This document shows positions 54,589-63,737 of a DNA stretch of 64,000 bases, one piece after another. The notes under the pieces are model-generated. The model was not told the DNA's origin, did no database searches, and saw nothing but the letters and a program-made list of their open reading frames with translations. Origin of the DNA: CAZTAO01 sp964611645 (lineage in GTDB: Bacteria; Armatimonadota; UBA5829); assembly GCA_964611645.1 (NCBI GenBank), contig CAZTAO010000019.1:12385-76384 (forward strand), read 5' to 3'. A program made the translations under genes and the position numbers. The first letter of the stretch is position 1; every line of letters begins with the position of its first letter.

Positions 54589-55185
54589 ATGAACTATCTA
54601 AAACTCGAGCAATGGTGGAACGTCAAGAAATCGCGGTGGTATACGAACATGATCCGCAAGGAGTTCGGATTCATGGGAGAGGCGGTGCTGCTTAGCCCGC
54701 CGTTCCGCAGCGACAGCCCGCAGCATGTCTACATCGGCAATTACTGCAGAATCAATGCATATAGCTGGCTCGACACCATTCCTCAATACTACGACGCAGT
54801 ATATGAACCCAAGCTGGAAATCGGCGAGCGGACCTACATTGGCTATCGTGCGCACATAGTCGCCTGCAGCCACATGAAGATCGGTAGCAACGTGGTGATC
54901 GCGGACGGGGTCTACATCAGCGACAACCTCCACGGTTTTGCGGACGTCACCAAGCCGATTATGCCCCAGCCTCTCAGTAACCCAGGCCCTGTGACCATAG
55001 AAGATGAGGTCTGGCTGGGGGAGGGCGTTTGCGTGTTGCCGAATGTGACCATAGGTAAGCACTCGGTCATAGGAAGCAACTCAGTGGTTACCAAAGATAT
55101 TCCGCCATACAGCGTTGCAGTGGGTTCTCCCGCTAAGGCGATAAAGACGTACAATTTCGATACCGGAAAGTGGGAGAAGGTATAA
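54589..55185 (+). CDS. Hexapeptide-repeat (left-handed beta-helix) acetyltransferase
   Basis: 198-residue acyltransferase-type protein of the WbbJ/Maa/LacA group, acting on a sugar or lipid-linked sugar with acetyl-CoA. Hexapeptide turns are visible in IGNYCRI, IGERTYIGYRAHIVA, IGSNVVIADGVYISDN, IEDEVWLGEGVCVLPNVTIG and HSVIGSNSVVTKDIPPYSVA. The closing VGSPAKAIKTYN is the usual ending. The histidine of SDNLHG is the likely catalytic base. The ATG is preceded by GAGGGGTG. The TAA stop overlaps the start of the GH106-like gene (TAATG), so translation is coupled; it may control acetylation of the glycan handled by the neighbours. Confidence 0.9.
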   Translation: MNYLKLEQWWNVKKSRWYTNMIRKEFGFMGEAVLLSPPFRSDSPQHVYIGNYCRINAYSWLDTIPQYYDAVYEPKLEIGERTYIGYRAHIVACSHMKIGSNVVIADGVYISDNLHGFADVTKPIMPQPLSNPGPVTIEDEVWLGEGVCVLPNVTIGKHSVIGSNSVVTKDIPPYSVAVGSPAKAIKTYNFDTGKWEKV

Positions 55186-57959
55186 TGATCAACGGCGCGG
55201 GGAGCAATATCACCCTGAAGCAGCTATCGCAGAACTGGCTGGGGCTTTCGCAGGACTACCGCCCGACCGCGTTCTGGTTCTGGAACTCCGAACTCGACCC
55301 CGACCGAATGCGCCACGTCATAGACGCGATGGCAGCCAACGGCATCCGCCAGTTCCTCATTCACCCGTTCCACGCGATGACTGTGGAGTATCTCTCTGAA
55401 GAGTACTTCAAACGGGTTCGAATTGCGCTGGAGATGGCCAAAGAGCGCGGGATCGGGGTGTGGATATATGACGAATACGGCTGGCCCAGCGGAAACGCGG
55501 GCGGGCTTGTTATACGCGAGCATCCGGAGCACACCGGCTGGTACCTGCGATTTCAGACAGACGAGCAGGGCAATATCACAGCCACCCCGACCCAGTCTGA
55601 TCGCATTACCGACAGCTCCTCGGGCGCTCCCTGGACCCAAAACGAAGTTGGTTATGTGGACACGCTGTCTGTTGAGGCTGTGAAGTCATTCATAGACTAC
55701 ACCCACGGCCGCTACTACGAGCACTGCAGCGATTACTTCGGCGATACTATCCTTGGCTTCTTCACCGATGAGCCGGTCTCTATGATGGACTGCGACAATC
55801 ACCAGGGCCACCAGTTCGGCGCAATCGGCCTGCCCTGGACCCCCAGCTTTCCCGCGCAGTTCAAAGAGCGCTTCGGCTACGACATCGAACCTCTCTACAC
55901 CCAGCTTGCCGGCGACGGCCCGTCGGAGATCAAGCGAGACTACTGGGCGCTGGCCAAGGACCTCTACTATAAGGCATTCTACAAGCAGATTGGTGACTGG
56001 TGCGTGGACCACGGGGTGGTATTCACCGGCCACGCGGGCGAAGACTGGTTCCTGGGGCAGGTTCGCTATTCCGGCAGCATCTACAACTGCATCAGCGAGA
56101 TGGGCGAGCCTGGAATCGATTATCTGGGGTGGGGGCCTGAACCCGAGGGCAAGTACACCCACGAGGTCCTCATTCCCAGCATCGCAAGGCATGCGGGCAG
56201 AGAGCGGGTAATGTGCGAAGCTTACGGCATATCTCCGCTCGACCTCCGACTTGGCGCAATGCTTCGCAGGGTGCAGATGTTCGGTCTTCACGGGGTAGAC
56301 GACATCGCCCTGATGGGAATTCTGGACAGCCTGGACGGCATACGCAAGCAGAACTACTGGCCGCCGATATTCGAGGAAGCGCCTTGGTGGGAGTTCTACC
56401 CGCAGTATCGTGACGGCAGCGCCCGCACCCTGAGCCTCACAGCCCTGGGCAAGCGCTGCGCCAGATACGCGATTATGTACCCGCAGAATACCCTGGAGCA
56501 GATCGATGTGATGGAGGGCAGCATCGCCCTGTGGGACCCGGGCAGCAAGATGGTAATGAAGCTGGCCGAAGCCGCCTACCAGGCAGGGGAGTCCTTTGAC
56601 TACGTCTTCCCCGAGATTCTCGACCAGGGCAAGGGCGTGGACGGAAAGATCGTATTTCCTAACGCCCATTACGATGCCATTCTGGCTCCGTCCGATATAG
56701 AGTTCTTCCCCGAGACAGCAGCCCAACTCGACCGAATGGACGGCGAGGGCGGGCCGGTGATGCGCTGGAGCATAGATGACATTGCAGCGTCGATCATCGC
56801 CACTGGTTACGACTACTCGGATACGCTCAAGGTAGACAGATGCGGCGGCGACACCGACATCAGAATCTACCGTTTTGAGTTCAGTGACGGTATGCTGTTC
56901 GGCTTCAGGAACGTATCCGAGGAGCCGGGCACGGTGAAGCTGTCTTCCGAGAAGCGAATCTCCATTTGGGACTCCGTAACGGGCTCGATAATCGACTCGG
57001 GCAACAGCCTTACTCGTGAGATCGCTCCGCACTGTACTTTGATGGTTACAGTGACCGATGAGGCAATCGGCGCCGCGCCTGCGGAAGACCAGAACCTCGT
57101 GCCGATTGAGTCGGCATGGTCTCCCTGCACGGATAGGCCAAACACAGCCAGATTCACCCAGATAGAGTTCCACCACGAGAAACTCGGTTGGCTCCCGGCG
57201 ACTGATACATCCGTGTTGGAGTTCGGCAAGAGCCGCTACCTTACAGGCATCCCGCGAGAGTTCCACGGTGAGACGAAGATCAGGATGCGCGGGAAGTTCA
57301 GTTGCGACTCCATCCCTGGCAGCCTCGGTATTCTCTTCGAGCCGGCTCACCTTGAGTCTCTGACGGTGAACGGCAAGCCCATTGATATCTCGAAGCCTAT
57401 TCCATCGATGGTCTGGGACCGCTCAACCGCCTTCGTCGACACGAATGATGCGGCGGTCGTGGGCGAGAACGTGGTCGAGGGCTTGCTGGCTTTCGAGAAG
57501 TTCGAGACCAGCCTTCACAACCACACATTCCACTGCGACGACCCGATGCCCACGTGCGATGTCTGCGTCGCGGGGGATTTCCGGTTTGTGGACGGCAAGG
57601 TTCTCGACAATTCCGGCTCTCTCGACTTGCCCATCGATCTCGGCAAGCAGGGCTGGGAGCAGTATGATGGTGTGCTTACTCTGGATGGCAGTGTGGAGGT
57701 CTCGGCGGAGCTCGCCGACCGGGTCACGGGAATCAGCGTCGAGCTGGCCTCGGAGGACTGCCTTGAGGTGCTGATAGATGGCAGCTCAGTCGGCCGGGCG
57801 ATCACATGGCCCTACAGCTTCGACCTCATTGGTCTGGCAGCGGGCAGGCACGAGCTGACCCTGCGAATATCCAGCACCAGCGCAAACATTCTGGGCGAAC
57901 CCAGCCCGTGGGGAGCGAAGTCTGTAAGTTGGGTTTGCAGTAAGCAAAACGCAGAATGA
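55185..57959 (+). CDS. GH106-like (alpha-L-rhamnosidase-type) glycoside hydrolase
   Basis: 924 residues. The TIM-barrel N-half (about 20-480) has RPTAFWFWNSELDPDRMRHV, IGVWIYDEYGWPSGNAGG, LGFFTDEPVSMMDCDNH and VFTGHAGEDWFLGQ. These are hallmarks of a large family that includes GH106 rhamnosidases. The C-terminal half is built of beta domains and ends with a jelly-roll sugar-binding domain of the GH2-N type (ITWPYSFDLIGLAAGRHELT). No signal peptide, so it is likely cytoplasmic or leaderless. The ATG follows GGGAGAAGG within the end of the acetyltransferase gene. Exact specificity cannot be fixed from the sequence. Confidence 0.82.
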   Translation: MINGAGSNITLKQLSQNWLGLSQDYRPTAFWFWNSELDPDRMRHVIDAMAANGIRQFLIHPFHAMTVEYLSEEYFKRVRIALEMAKERGIGVWIYDEYGWPSGNAGGLVIREHPEHTGWYLRFQTDEQGNITATPTQSDRITDSSSGAPWTQNEVGYVDTLSVEAVKSFIDYTHGRYYEHCSDYFGDTILGFFTDEPVSMMDCDNHQGHQFGAIGLPWTPSFPAQFKERFGYDIEPLYTQLAGDGPSEIKRDYWALAKDLYYKAFYKQIGDWCVDHGVVFTGHAGEDWFLGQVRYSGSIYNCISEMGEPGIDYLGWGPEPEGKYTHEVLIPSIARHAGRERVMCEAYGISPLDLRLGAMLRRVQMFGLHGVDDIALMGILDSLDGIRKQNYWPPIFEEAPWWEFYPQYRDGSARTLSLTALGKRCARYAIMYPQNTLEQIDVMEGSIALWDPGSKMVMKLAEAAYQAGESFDYVFPEILDQGKGVDGKIVFPNAHYDAILAPSDIEFFPETAAQLDRMDGEGGPVMRWSIDDIAASIIATGYDYSDTLKVDRCGGDTDIRIYRFEFSDGMLFGFRNVSEEPGTVKLSSEKRISIWDSVTGSIIDSGNSLTREIAPHCTLMVTVTDEAIGAAPAEDQNLVPIESAWSPCTDRPNTARFTQIEFHHEKLGWLPATDTSVLEFGKSRYLTGIPREFHGETKIRMRGKFSCDSIPGSLGILFEPAHLESLTVNGKPIDISKPIPSMVWDRSTAFVDTNDAAVVGENVVEGLLAFEKFETSLHNHTFHCDDPMPTCDVCVAGDFRFVDGKVLDNSGSLDLPIDLGKQGWEQYDGVLTLDGSVEVSAELADRVTGISVELASEDCLEVLIDGSSVGRAITWPYSFDLIGLAAGRHELTLRISSTSANILGEPSPWGAKSVSWVCSKQNAE

Positions 57960-57960
57960 T

Positions 57961-58033
57961 CACGTCATGCCGGACTTGATCCGGCATCCATACCTCCGCG
58001 CAATAGACCCTGAATCAAGTTCAGGGTGACGTG
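57961..58033. repeat. 73-base palindromic element, copy 2
   Basis: Outer arms CACGTCA/TGACGTG, left hairpin TGCCGGACTTGATCCGGCA, right hairpin CCCTGAATCAAGTTCAGGG. Same size and plan as 36055-36127. It begins right after the GH106-like stop and could also end that transcript. Confidence 0.7.
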
Positions 58034-58069
58034 ATGTTGACAACGAGCCTGAAAAAAGGGAGACATCAG

Positions 58070-59896
58070 ATGAACCACATATTGAGCAGTCTAGTTCTTG
58101 TGGCTTTGGTGGCGGCGTTTGCGGCGGCAAGCAGCCCGGCTATAGCGGAGCTTGCGCCTGTTGGAGCTTGGAAAGACCATACTATCTACCAGTTCAACGG
58201 CCTGAACCGTCCGGCGAAGCAGGCCGCGAAGGTCCGGATGCTGAGCGAGAACTGGGACGGTATGACTGAGCTTGCCTACATGGCCTATATGCCGGATAAA
58301 CACAGAGTAATTCTGCATTTTCGCCGCAGGAACGGCTCAGATCCGGGCACGTACCTGATCGAGTCCGACGACTTCGGCAACACCTGGAGCAAGCCTCGCT
58401 TTATGCAGACGGACGCTGCCGGGAGTTCTATTGCCCCGGCCTCCACTGGACTCACCTATCTGGGCAATGGCAAGCTGGTCGCCACTTCCGAACAGATAGG
58501 CTTCAGCAGCGACTACGGCAAGACCTGGGGCGACTGGATGCAGATGCCGGGTGGCGTCGACGGCAAGCCCATGTACCAGTGGGATCCGCTCCTGGCCGAC
58601 ATCGACCCCAAGACAGGCGACCTGGTCAGGCTTGCGGACACCCGCTATAAGGAGATAGGCACTTACGGCGTGCCCGGCTATACCTGTCAGTCTTGCATCC
58701 GCTTCAGCACGGATGGCGGCAAGACCTGGGGCAAGGAGATCGAGCCTCCTCAGTGGCGCGACTGCAACGAATGCGTGCTGGTTCGAGCGAAGAACGGGGA
58801 CATTGTCGCGGTTCTCAGGCCCAACTTCCGGGGCCGCTATGCCCAGCTTTGGCACGACAACTACTGCGGCCTGGCTGTATCGATCTCCAAAGACAACGGC
58901 TACACGTGGTCGGAGCGACAGGTGCTCTTTGACTGGGGTAGAATGCACTCCAGCCCGGTTCTGCTGCCCAATGGCGACCTGGTTATCACATACCTGGTCC
59001 GAAGAGGCTACCCCAACACCCCTGACGGCAACTGGCCTCAGTATGGGGTGGAGGGCATAGTCAGCCACGACAACGGCAAGACCTGGGACATCGACCACCG
59101 CTATATGATTTTCGAATGGACCGGCCCTGTCAGTTCCAGGGACATCTATCTCGATATGGCCACGGGGTGCAACGTCTCCACGGTAGTCGCGCCGGATTCC
59201 ACGCTGCTGACTGTTGTCGGCGCTGGCCCAAGGCTTGACCCAACCCGCAAAGACACAACCATCCGAGACGATTTCATTATCAAGTGGAAGTTGAGTCCGA
59301 AGGCTGTGGGCGGCCCGCATCAACTGGCCTCTGCTCCGGTGGACTCGGATATCCGCAACCGGATCAACATCAACAAGTTCATCAAGGCTACCCCGCCTGC
59401 GGCGAAGAAGAACATCGCGCTCTTGACCGAGGGAGCCAAAGTGACTTCATCGCCGGGCATGCGCGACTACTACGGCCCTGGCCCGATCTCGCCGGAGTTC
59501 CTGCTGCACGACCCGTATGTCTATCCGGCCATCACCCGGTTCTCCGACATGCCGGCTTGGATAGAAGTGCGGTGGGCAAGGGCCAAGAGGATCGACCAGA
59601 TAGACATCTATCCCGGCGATCCCAGCAAGGCTTCTTCGGCTTCAACTGAGATGGTCCCGCTGGATTACCAACTGCAGTATGAGAAAGACGGAAAGTGGGT
59701 GGATATTGTGGCGGTCAAAGACGCGCCGAGATACAGCGACTACCTCAAGACCAACAAGCGTCTCGACCTCTTCAAGTACGAGCACAAGTTCCCCACGGTG
59801 ACCACCAAAGCAGTGCGTATGAACATCACCAGAACCAGCAACCCGGACGGAGTAAACACAATCCTACGGATGTTCGAGGTCTACCAGGCGAAATAG
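58070..59896 (+). CDS. Secreted Asp-box beta-propeller with C-terminal discoidin-like domain, 6
   Basis: 608 residues with a type I signal peptide (LVLVALVAAFAAASSPAIA). The propeller carries SDDFGNTW, SSDYGKTW, STDGGKTW, SKDNGYTW and SHDNGKTW. WKDHTIYQFNG and GRMHSSPVLLPNGDLVITY mark the second subfamily. From about residue 455 a further domain of about 150 residues (LLHDPYVYPAITRFSD, PAWIEVRWARAKRIDQIDIY, TTKAVRMNITRTSN) resembles F5/8 type C/CBM32 carbohydrate-binding domains. AAAAAAGGGAG precedes the ATG. First of three such genes. Confidence 0.87.
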   Translation: MNHILSSLVLVALVAAFAAASSPAIAELAPVGAWKDHTIYQFNGLNRPAKQAAKVRMLSENWDGMTELAYMAYMPDKHRVILHFRRRNGSDPGTYLIESDDFGNTWSKPRFMQTDAAGSSIAPASTGLTYLGNGKLVATSEQIGFSSDYGKTWGDWMQMPGGVDGKPMYQWDPLLADIDPKTGDLVRLADTRYKEIGTYGVPGYTCQSCIRFSTDGGKTWGKEIEPPQWRDCNECVLVRAKNGDIVAVLRPNFRGRYAQLWHDNYCGLAVSISKDNGYTWSERQVLFDWGRMHSSPVLLPNGDLVITYLVRRGYPNTPDGNWPQYGVEGIVSHDNGKTWDIDHRYMIFEWTGPVSSRDIYLDMATGCNVSTVVAPDSTLLTVVGAGPRLDPTRKDTTIRDDFIIKWKLSPKAVGGPHQLASAPVDSDIRNRININKFIKATPPAAKKNIALLTEGAKVTSSPGMRDYYGPGPISPEFLLHDPYVYPAITRFSDMPAWIEVRWARAKRIDQIDIYPGDPSKASSASTEMVPLDYQLQYEKDGKWVDIVAVKDAPRYSDYLKTNKRLDLFKYEHKFPTVTTKAVRMNITRTSNPDGVNTILRMFEVYQAK

Positions 59897-59905
59897 GTGG
59901 TCAGG

Positions 59906-59988
59906 GATCGTGCGCGATTTGCAATCGCGCACGTAACAGAACGCGAGGGTACCTGGTTTCCGTGCGGGTGCGATTGCAAATCGCACCC
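59906..59988. repeat. Two GATTTGCAATC-type palindromes
   Basis: The element at 59906-59943 matches 22474-22513, including the AACAGAACGC flank. A second near-palindrome, GGGTGCGATT around GCAAA, lies at 59966-59988 in opposite orientation. Both lie in the gap between Asp-box genes 6 and 7. Confidence 0.6.
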
Positions 59989-60019
59989 GATCATGGGGCG
60001 AAATAGAAAGAGGCTGAGT

Positions 60020-61867
60020 TTGAGATCATTTTCTACAGGAATAGTGGGAGCGGCTCTTGTAGCCGGGCTTCTCGGAGCATGCGCGACGGCATTACCGGCG
60101 GCGGATATTGTGGCGGGTTGGAAAGACCACACCATCTACCAGTTGAACAGCACCGGCATGCCGATGAAGCAGCAGGCGGCTTTCTGGATGCCAAGCGCGG
60201 ACTGGCCGGGGATGACCCAGTTCCCGTATATGGTCTTCATGCCGGAGAAAAACCGTGTCCTGCTGCACTTTCAGAGGATAAAGACCGATCCGGGCGGGGT
60301 GTATCTGATGTCCAGCGATGACCTGGGCAAGACGTGGAGCCAGCCGTGGCTTGCGCACACCAACGCTGAAGGAATCTCCGATGCCGAGCCTGCAATCGGT
60401 CTCACCTACCTCGGCGACGGTAAACTCATTTCCGCGTCGGGCGTGTTCTGGTTCAGCTACGACTACGGTGCAACCTGGGGCGACCGAATGGAGGTGCCGA
60501 AGGCATCCGACGGCCAGGACCTTCAGCCTTGGAACGTCATGCTGGTGGACAAAGACCTGTCGACAGGCAAGACCATCCGACTGGCCGACACGCGGTTCCG
60601 GGATGTGGGCGTCTACGGTAACAAGGGCTACACCTGCCAGGCCAGCATCCGGTTCAGCACGGACGAGGGCAAGACCTGGGCCAAGGAGATAGATGTCCCC
60701 GAGTGGCTGGGGATCAACGAGGTTGTGTGCGTTCGCGCGAAGAACGGCGACATCGTCGCGATATGCCGGATCAATATGCACGGTCGCTTCGAGCAGACGT
60801 GGAACGACAACTACTGCGGTATGGGTGTATCCATTTCCAAGGACAACGGCTATACATGGTCCAAGGTCGTGACCCTGTTCGACTACGGCCGGATGCATTC
60901 CAGCCCGGTCCTGATGCCCAACGGCGATATCGTCGTAACATATCTGGTCCGGCGCGGCTACCCCAATACACCGGATGAGAGCAGGCCCCAGTATGGGGTT
61001 GAGGCTGTGGTCAGCCACGATAACGGCCAGACCTGGGACCTTGACCACCGCTACATTATCTACGAATGGACAAGCGCGATCAGTTCGCGAGACCCCTACA
61101 CCGGCATGTCCACCGGCTGCAACTGCACCAGCATTGTGCTGCCGGATGGCTCGATCCTGACAGGCGCTGGGGTGGGGCCGAGGCTCGATCCGACCAAACG
61201 AGACATCACACCCAGAGATGTCATACTTGTGAAGTGGCGGCCCAATGCGGGACCGGTGAGCAGGTCGACGAAGATAGCGGACGCGCCCTACGACTCCGAC
61301 CTGCGCAACCACCTCGACATCAACAAGTTCATCAAGGCCACCCCGCCTGTAACCAGGAAGAACGTGGCTTCGGCTGCATTTGGCGCGGTGGTTACGTCCT
61401 CGCAATCGGCATGGGACCCGTCTTTCGTGCTGCACGATCCGTATGTTTACCCGGAGGCTGTTTCATTCGAGACTATTCCGGCGTGGATCGAGGTCAGGTG
61501 GCCCAATGCTCAGAGGATCGACCAGATAGACATCTACGCCGGCGATCCCAGCGCGTATCTTAACCCCAGCAATGAGACTCTGCCGGTGGAATACAGGCTC
61601 CAGGCGATGAGATACGGGCAGTGGGTGGACATTGTCCCGCGAGTTTTCAATGCGCTGAGAGTCAGCGAGTTCCTCAAGACCCACACCTGGGCGGATGATT
61701 TCAAGTATGAGCACAAGTTCGCCCCCATCACCACCACCGCCGTCCGCCTGTTCATAACCAAGTCCAGCGACAGCGGCAAGAGAATGAGTTCGCCGGACAA
61801 GGTCATCACCCCGGCGGACAAGAGGGTGACTGTCATCAGGAGCTTTGAGGTGTTTGAGGCTAAGTAA
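60020..61867 (+). CDS. Secreted Asp-box beta-propeller with discoidin-like domain, 7, probable lipoprotein
   Basis: 615 residues from a TTG preceded by AAAGAGG; this start gives a compact leader with lipobox LLGAC. An ATG at 59993 would add nine residues without a Shine-Dalgarno. Asp boxes: SSDDLGKTW, SYDYGATW, STDEGKTW, SKDNGYTW and SHDNGQTW. The C-terminal domain (about 465-615) has VLHDPYVYPEAVSFE, PAWIEVRWPNAQRIDQIDIY and TTTAVRLFITKSSD. Same architecture as genes 6 and 8, and its stop precedes gene 8 by 25 bases, so the two are cotranscribed. Confidence 0.87.
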   Translation: MRSFSTGIVGAALVAGLLGACATALPAADIVAGWKDHTIYQLNSTGMPMKQQAAFWMPSADWPGMTQFPYMVFMPEKNRVLLHFQRIKTDPGGVYLMSSDDLGKTWSQPWLAHTNAEGISDAEPAIGLTYLGDGKLISASGVFWFSYDYGATWGDRMEVPKASDGQDLQPWNVMLVDKDLSTGKTIRLADTRFRDVGVYGNKGYTCQASIRFSTDEGKTWAKEIDVPEWLGINEVVCVRAKNGDIVAICRINMHGRFEQTWNDNYCGMGVSISKDNGYTWSKVVTLFDYGRMHSSPVLMPNGDIVVTYLVRRGYPNTPDESRPQYGVEAVVSHDNGQTWDLDHRYIIYEWTSAISSRDPYTGMSTGCNCTSIVLPDGSILTGAGVGPRLDPTKRDITPRDVILVKWRPNAGPVSRSTKIADAPYDSDLRNHLDINKFIKATPPVTRKNVASAAFGAVVTSSQSAWDPSFVLHDPYVYPEAVSFETIPAWIEVRWPNAQRIDQIDIYAGDPSAYLNPSNETLPVEYRLQAMRYGQWVDIVPRVFNALRVSEFLKTHTWADDFKYEHKFAPITTTAVRLFITKSSDSGKRMSSPDKVITPADKRVTVIRSFEVFEAK

Positions 61868-61892
61868 GAGCCTCGCGGATAGGAGAGCGATT

Positions 61893-63737
61893 TTGAAACT
61901 AGTTACCAGAGTAGCGATTACTGCAGTCTTCTTTGCGGCTGTTATGGGAGTGTGTTCGGGAATGGCATCGGCGCTTGAGAACACGGCAACGTGGCAGGAC
62001 CACACAATCTACCAACTCAACAGCACCGGCGCGCCTATGAAGCATCAGGCGTCTGCTTTGATCCCCAGCGAGACATGGCCGGGGCGGACCCAGTTGCCGT
62101 TCCTGGTCTATATGCCGGACAAAGGCAGGATTCTGCTCTATGTGAACCGTATCCTTGGCGAGATGAGCGGGAACGTGCTCAGCTACAGCGACGATGAGGG
62201 CCAGACCTGGGCCAAGCCCTACTATATGGCGGATGCCAATGGCGACGCGAGCGGGGAGGGGTCTATGGGCATTGCCTACCTCGGCGGCGGGAAGCTCGTC
62301 TCTTCAGCCGCCGGTGTGCGGTTCAGCTCGGACTACGGCCTGACCTGGACCGGCGCAACTCCTCTGCTCAAGACATCCGACGGTAAGGACCTGTGGCCAT
62401 GGTACCCTTTCACAGTAGACCGAGACCCGCAGACGGGGAAAGTGGTTCGCCTCATAGACACACGCTACTGCGATGTTGGTACATGGGGAGTTGAGCCGTT
62501 CGACTGCCAGCCGTTCATCAGATTCAGTGAGGACGAGGGGAAGACCTGGAGCGATGCAAAGGCGATCCCGGAGTGGAAGAGCGTCAATGAGAGTGTTACC
62601 GTGCGAGCGAAGAACGGCGACATTGTAGCCATCCTCCGCACCAATATGCGCGGGCGATACCGGCAGTTGTGGCACGACAACTACTGCGGGATGGCTGTGT
62701 CGGTTTCCAAGGATAGCGGCTACACCTGGAGCAAGCCCAACCAGTTATTTGAGTGGGGCAGGATGCACGGCAGCCCCGTGCTGATGCCCAACGGCGACAT
62801 TGTGGTCAGCTATCTCAACAGGCGCGGCTACCCCAACACTCCCGACGGCGGCCATCCACAGTATGGCGCGGAAGCAATCGTCAGCCACGACAACGGCCAG
62901 ACCTGGGACCTCGACCACCGCTACATTCTGTTTCAGTGGGTCGGCCCTTACAGCGCCAGGGATACGTTCTGCGATATGGCTGCGGGCTGCAATGTCTCCA
63001 GTATACTCCTGCCGGACGGCACGATTCTCACGGCAGTCGGAGCCGGAAAACGGATCGACCCGACGAGGCGAGACATCACTCCGACCGACATAACCATCAT
63101 CAGATGGAAGCCCAATACCAACCCTGTGAGCAAGGCCAACAGGATCGCCTCCGCGCCCGCCGATTCGGACCTGCGCAACAAACTCGATATCAACAAGTTC
63201 ATCAAGCACACCCCGCCTGCTGCCCGGAAGAACATCGCCCTGCTGAGTGAGGGTGCGACTGTGATCTCATCGCCGTCCAGCTTTTCGCCCGAGTTCATCC
63301 TGCACGACCCGTATGTGTACCCCACGGCGGTAAGCTTCACCACCAGGCCTGCGTGGGTGGAGGTGCATTGGGACAAGCCTCGGCGGATCGATAGGGTGGA
63401 CATATATGCAGGCGACCTCATGGGGGCGGATATGCCCAGCAGCGAGTGCGTGCCTCTGGACTACAGGGTGCAGCGCTTTGTGGACGGGCATTGGGTGGAT
63501 ATTGTCCCGCCGGTCTTCAACGCCCCCCGATACCTGGAGTTTCTGAAGACCCACACCCGCGCCGATGACTTCCTCTACAGGCACGATTTCGCCCCCATCA
63601 CAACCACCGCCATAAGGCTCTATATGACCAAGACCTGTGACACCGGCAGGCGGATCACCTCACCCGACAAGCCGGTAGTGGCTCCGAAGGACAGAGTGAC
63701 CATCATCCGGAGTCTTGAGGTGTTTGCGGCGAAGTGA
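61893..63737 (+). CDS. Secreted Asp-box beta-propeller with discoidin-like domain, 8
   Basis: 614 residues. The TTG start follows GGATAGGAGAG and gives a signal peptide (VAITAVFFAAVMGVCSGMASA). Boxes: SDDEGQTW, SSDYGLTW, SEDEGKTW, SKDSGYTW and SHDNGQTW. WQDHTIYQLNSTGAPMKHQA is shared with gene 7. The discoidin-like domain includes ILHDPYVYPTAVSFT, PAWVEVHWDKPRRIDRVDIY and TTTAIRLYMTKTCD. Last member of the array in the window. Confidence 0.87.
   Translation: MKLVTRVAITAVFFAAVMGVCSGMASALENTATWQDHTIYQLNSTGAPMKHQASALIPSETWPGRTQLPFLVYMPDKGRILLYVNRILGEMSGNVLSYSDDEGQTWAKPYYMADANGDASGEGSMGIAYLGGGKLVSSAAGVRFSSDYGLTWTGATPLLKTSDGKDLWPWYPFTVDRDPQTGKVVRLIDTRYCDVGTWGVEPFDCQPFIRFSEDEGKTWSDAKAIPEWKSVNESVTVRAKNGDIVAILRTNMRGRYRQLWHDNYCGMAVSVSKDSGYTWSKPNQLFEWGRMHGSPVLMPNGDIVVSYLNRRGYPNTPDGGHPQYGAEAIVSHDNGQTWDLDHRYILFQWVGPYSARDTFCDMAAGCNVSSILLPDGTILTAVGAGKRIDPTRRDITPTDITIIRWKPNTNPVSKANRIASAPADSDLRNKLDINKFIKHTPPAARKNIALLSEGATVISSPSSFSPEFILHDPYVYPTAVSFTTRPAWVEVHWDKPRRIDRVDIYAGDLMGADMPSSECVPLDYRVQRFVDGHWVDIVPPVFNAPRYLEFLKTHTRADDFLYRHDFAPITTTAIRLYMTKTCDTGRRITSPDKPVVAPKDRVTIIRSLEVFAAK

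Noticed and set aside
55686..57350. 554-codon minus-strand open frame
   Set aside because: Lies wholly antisense to the GH106-like gene and has no recognisable motifs or ribosome-binding site.
60092..61435. 447-codon minus-strand open frame
   Set aside because: Antisense to Asp-box gene 7; the same kind of antisense frame appears opposite the other Asp-box genes, which is a codon-bias effect.
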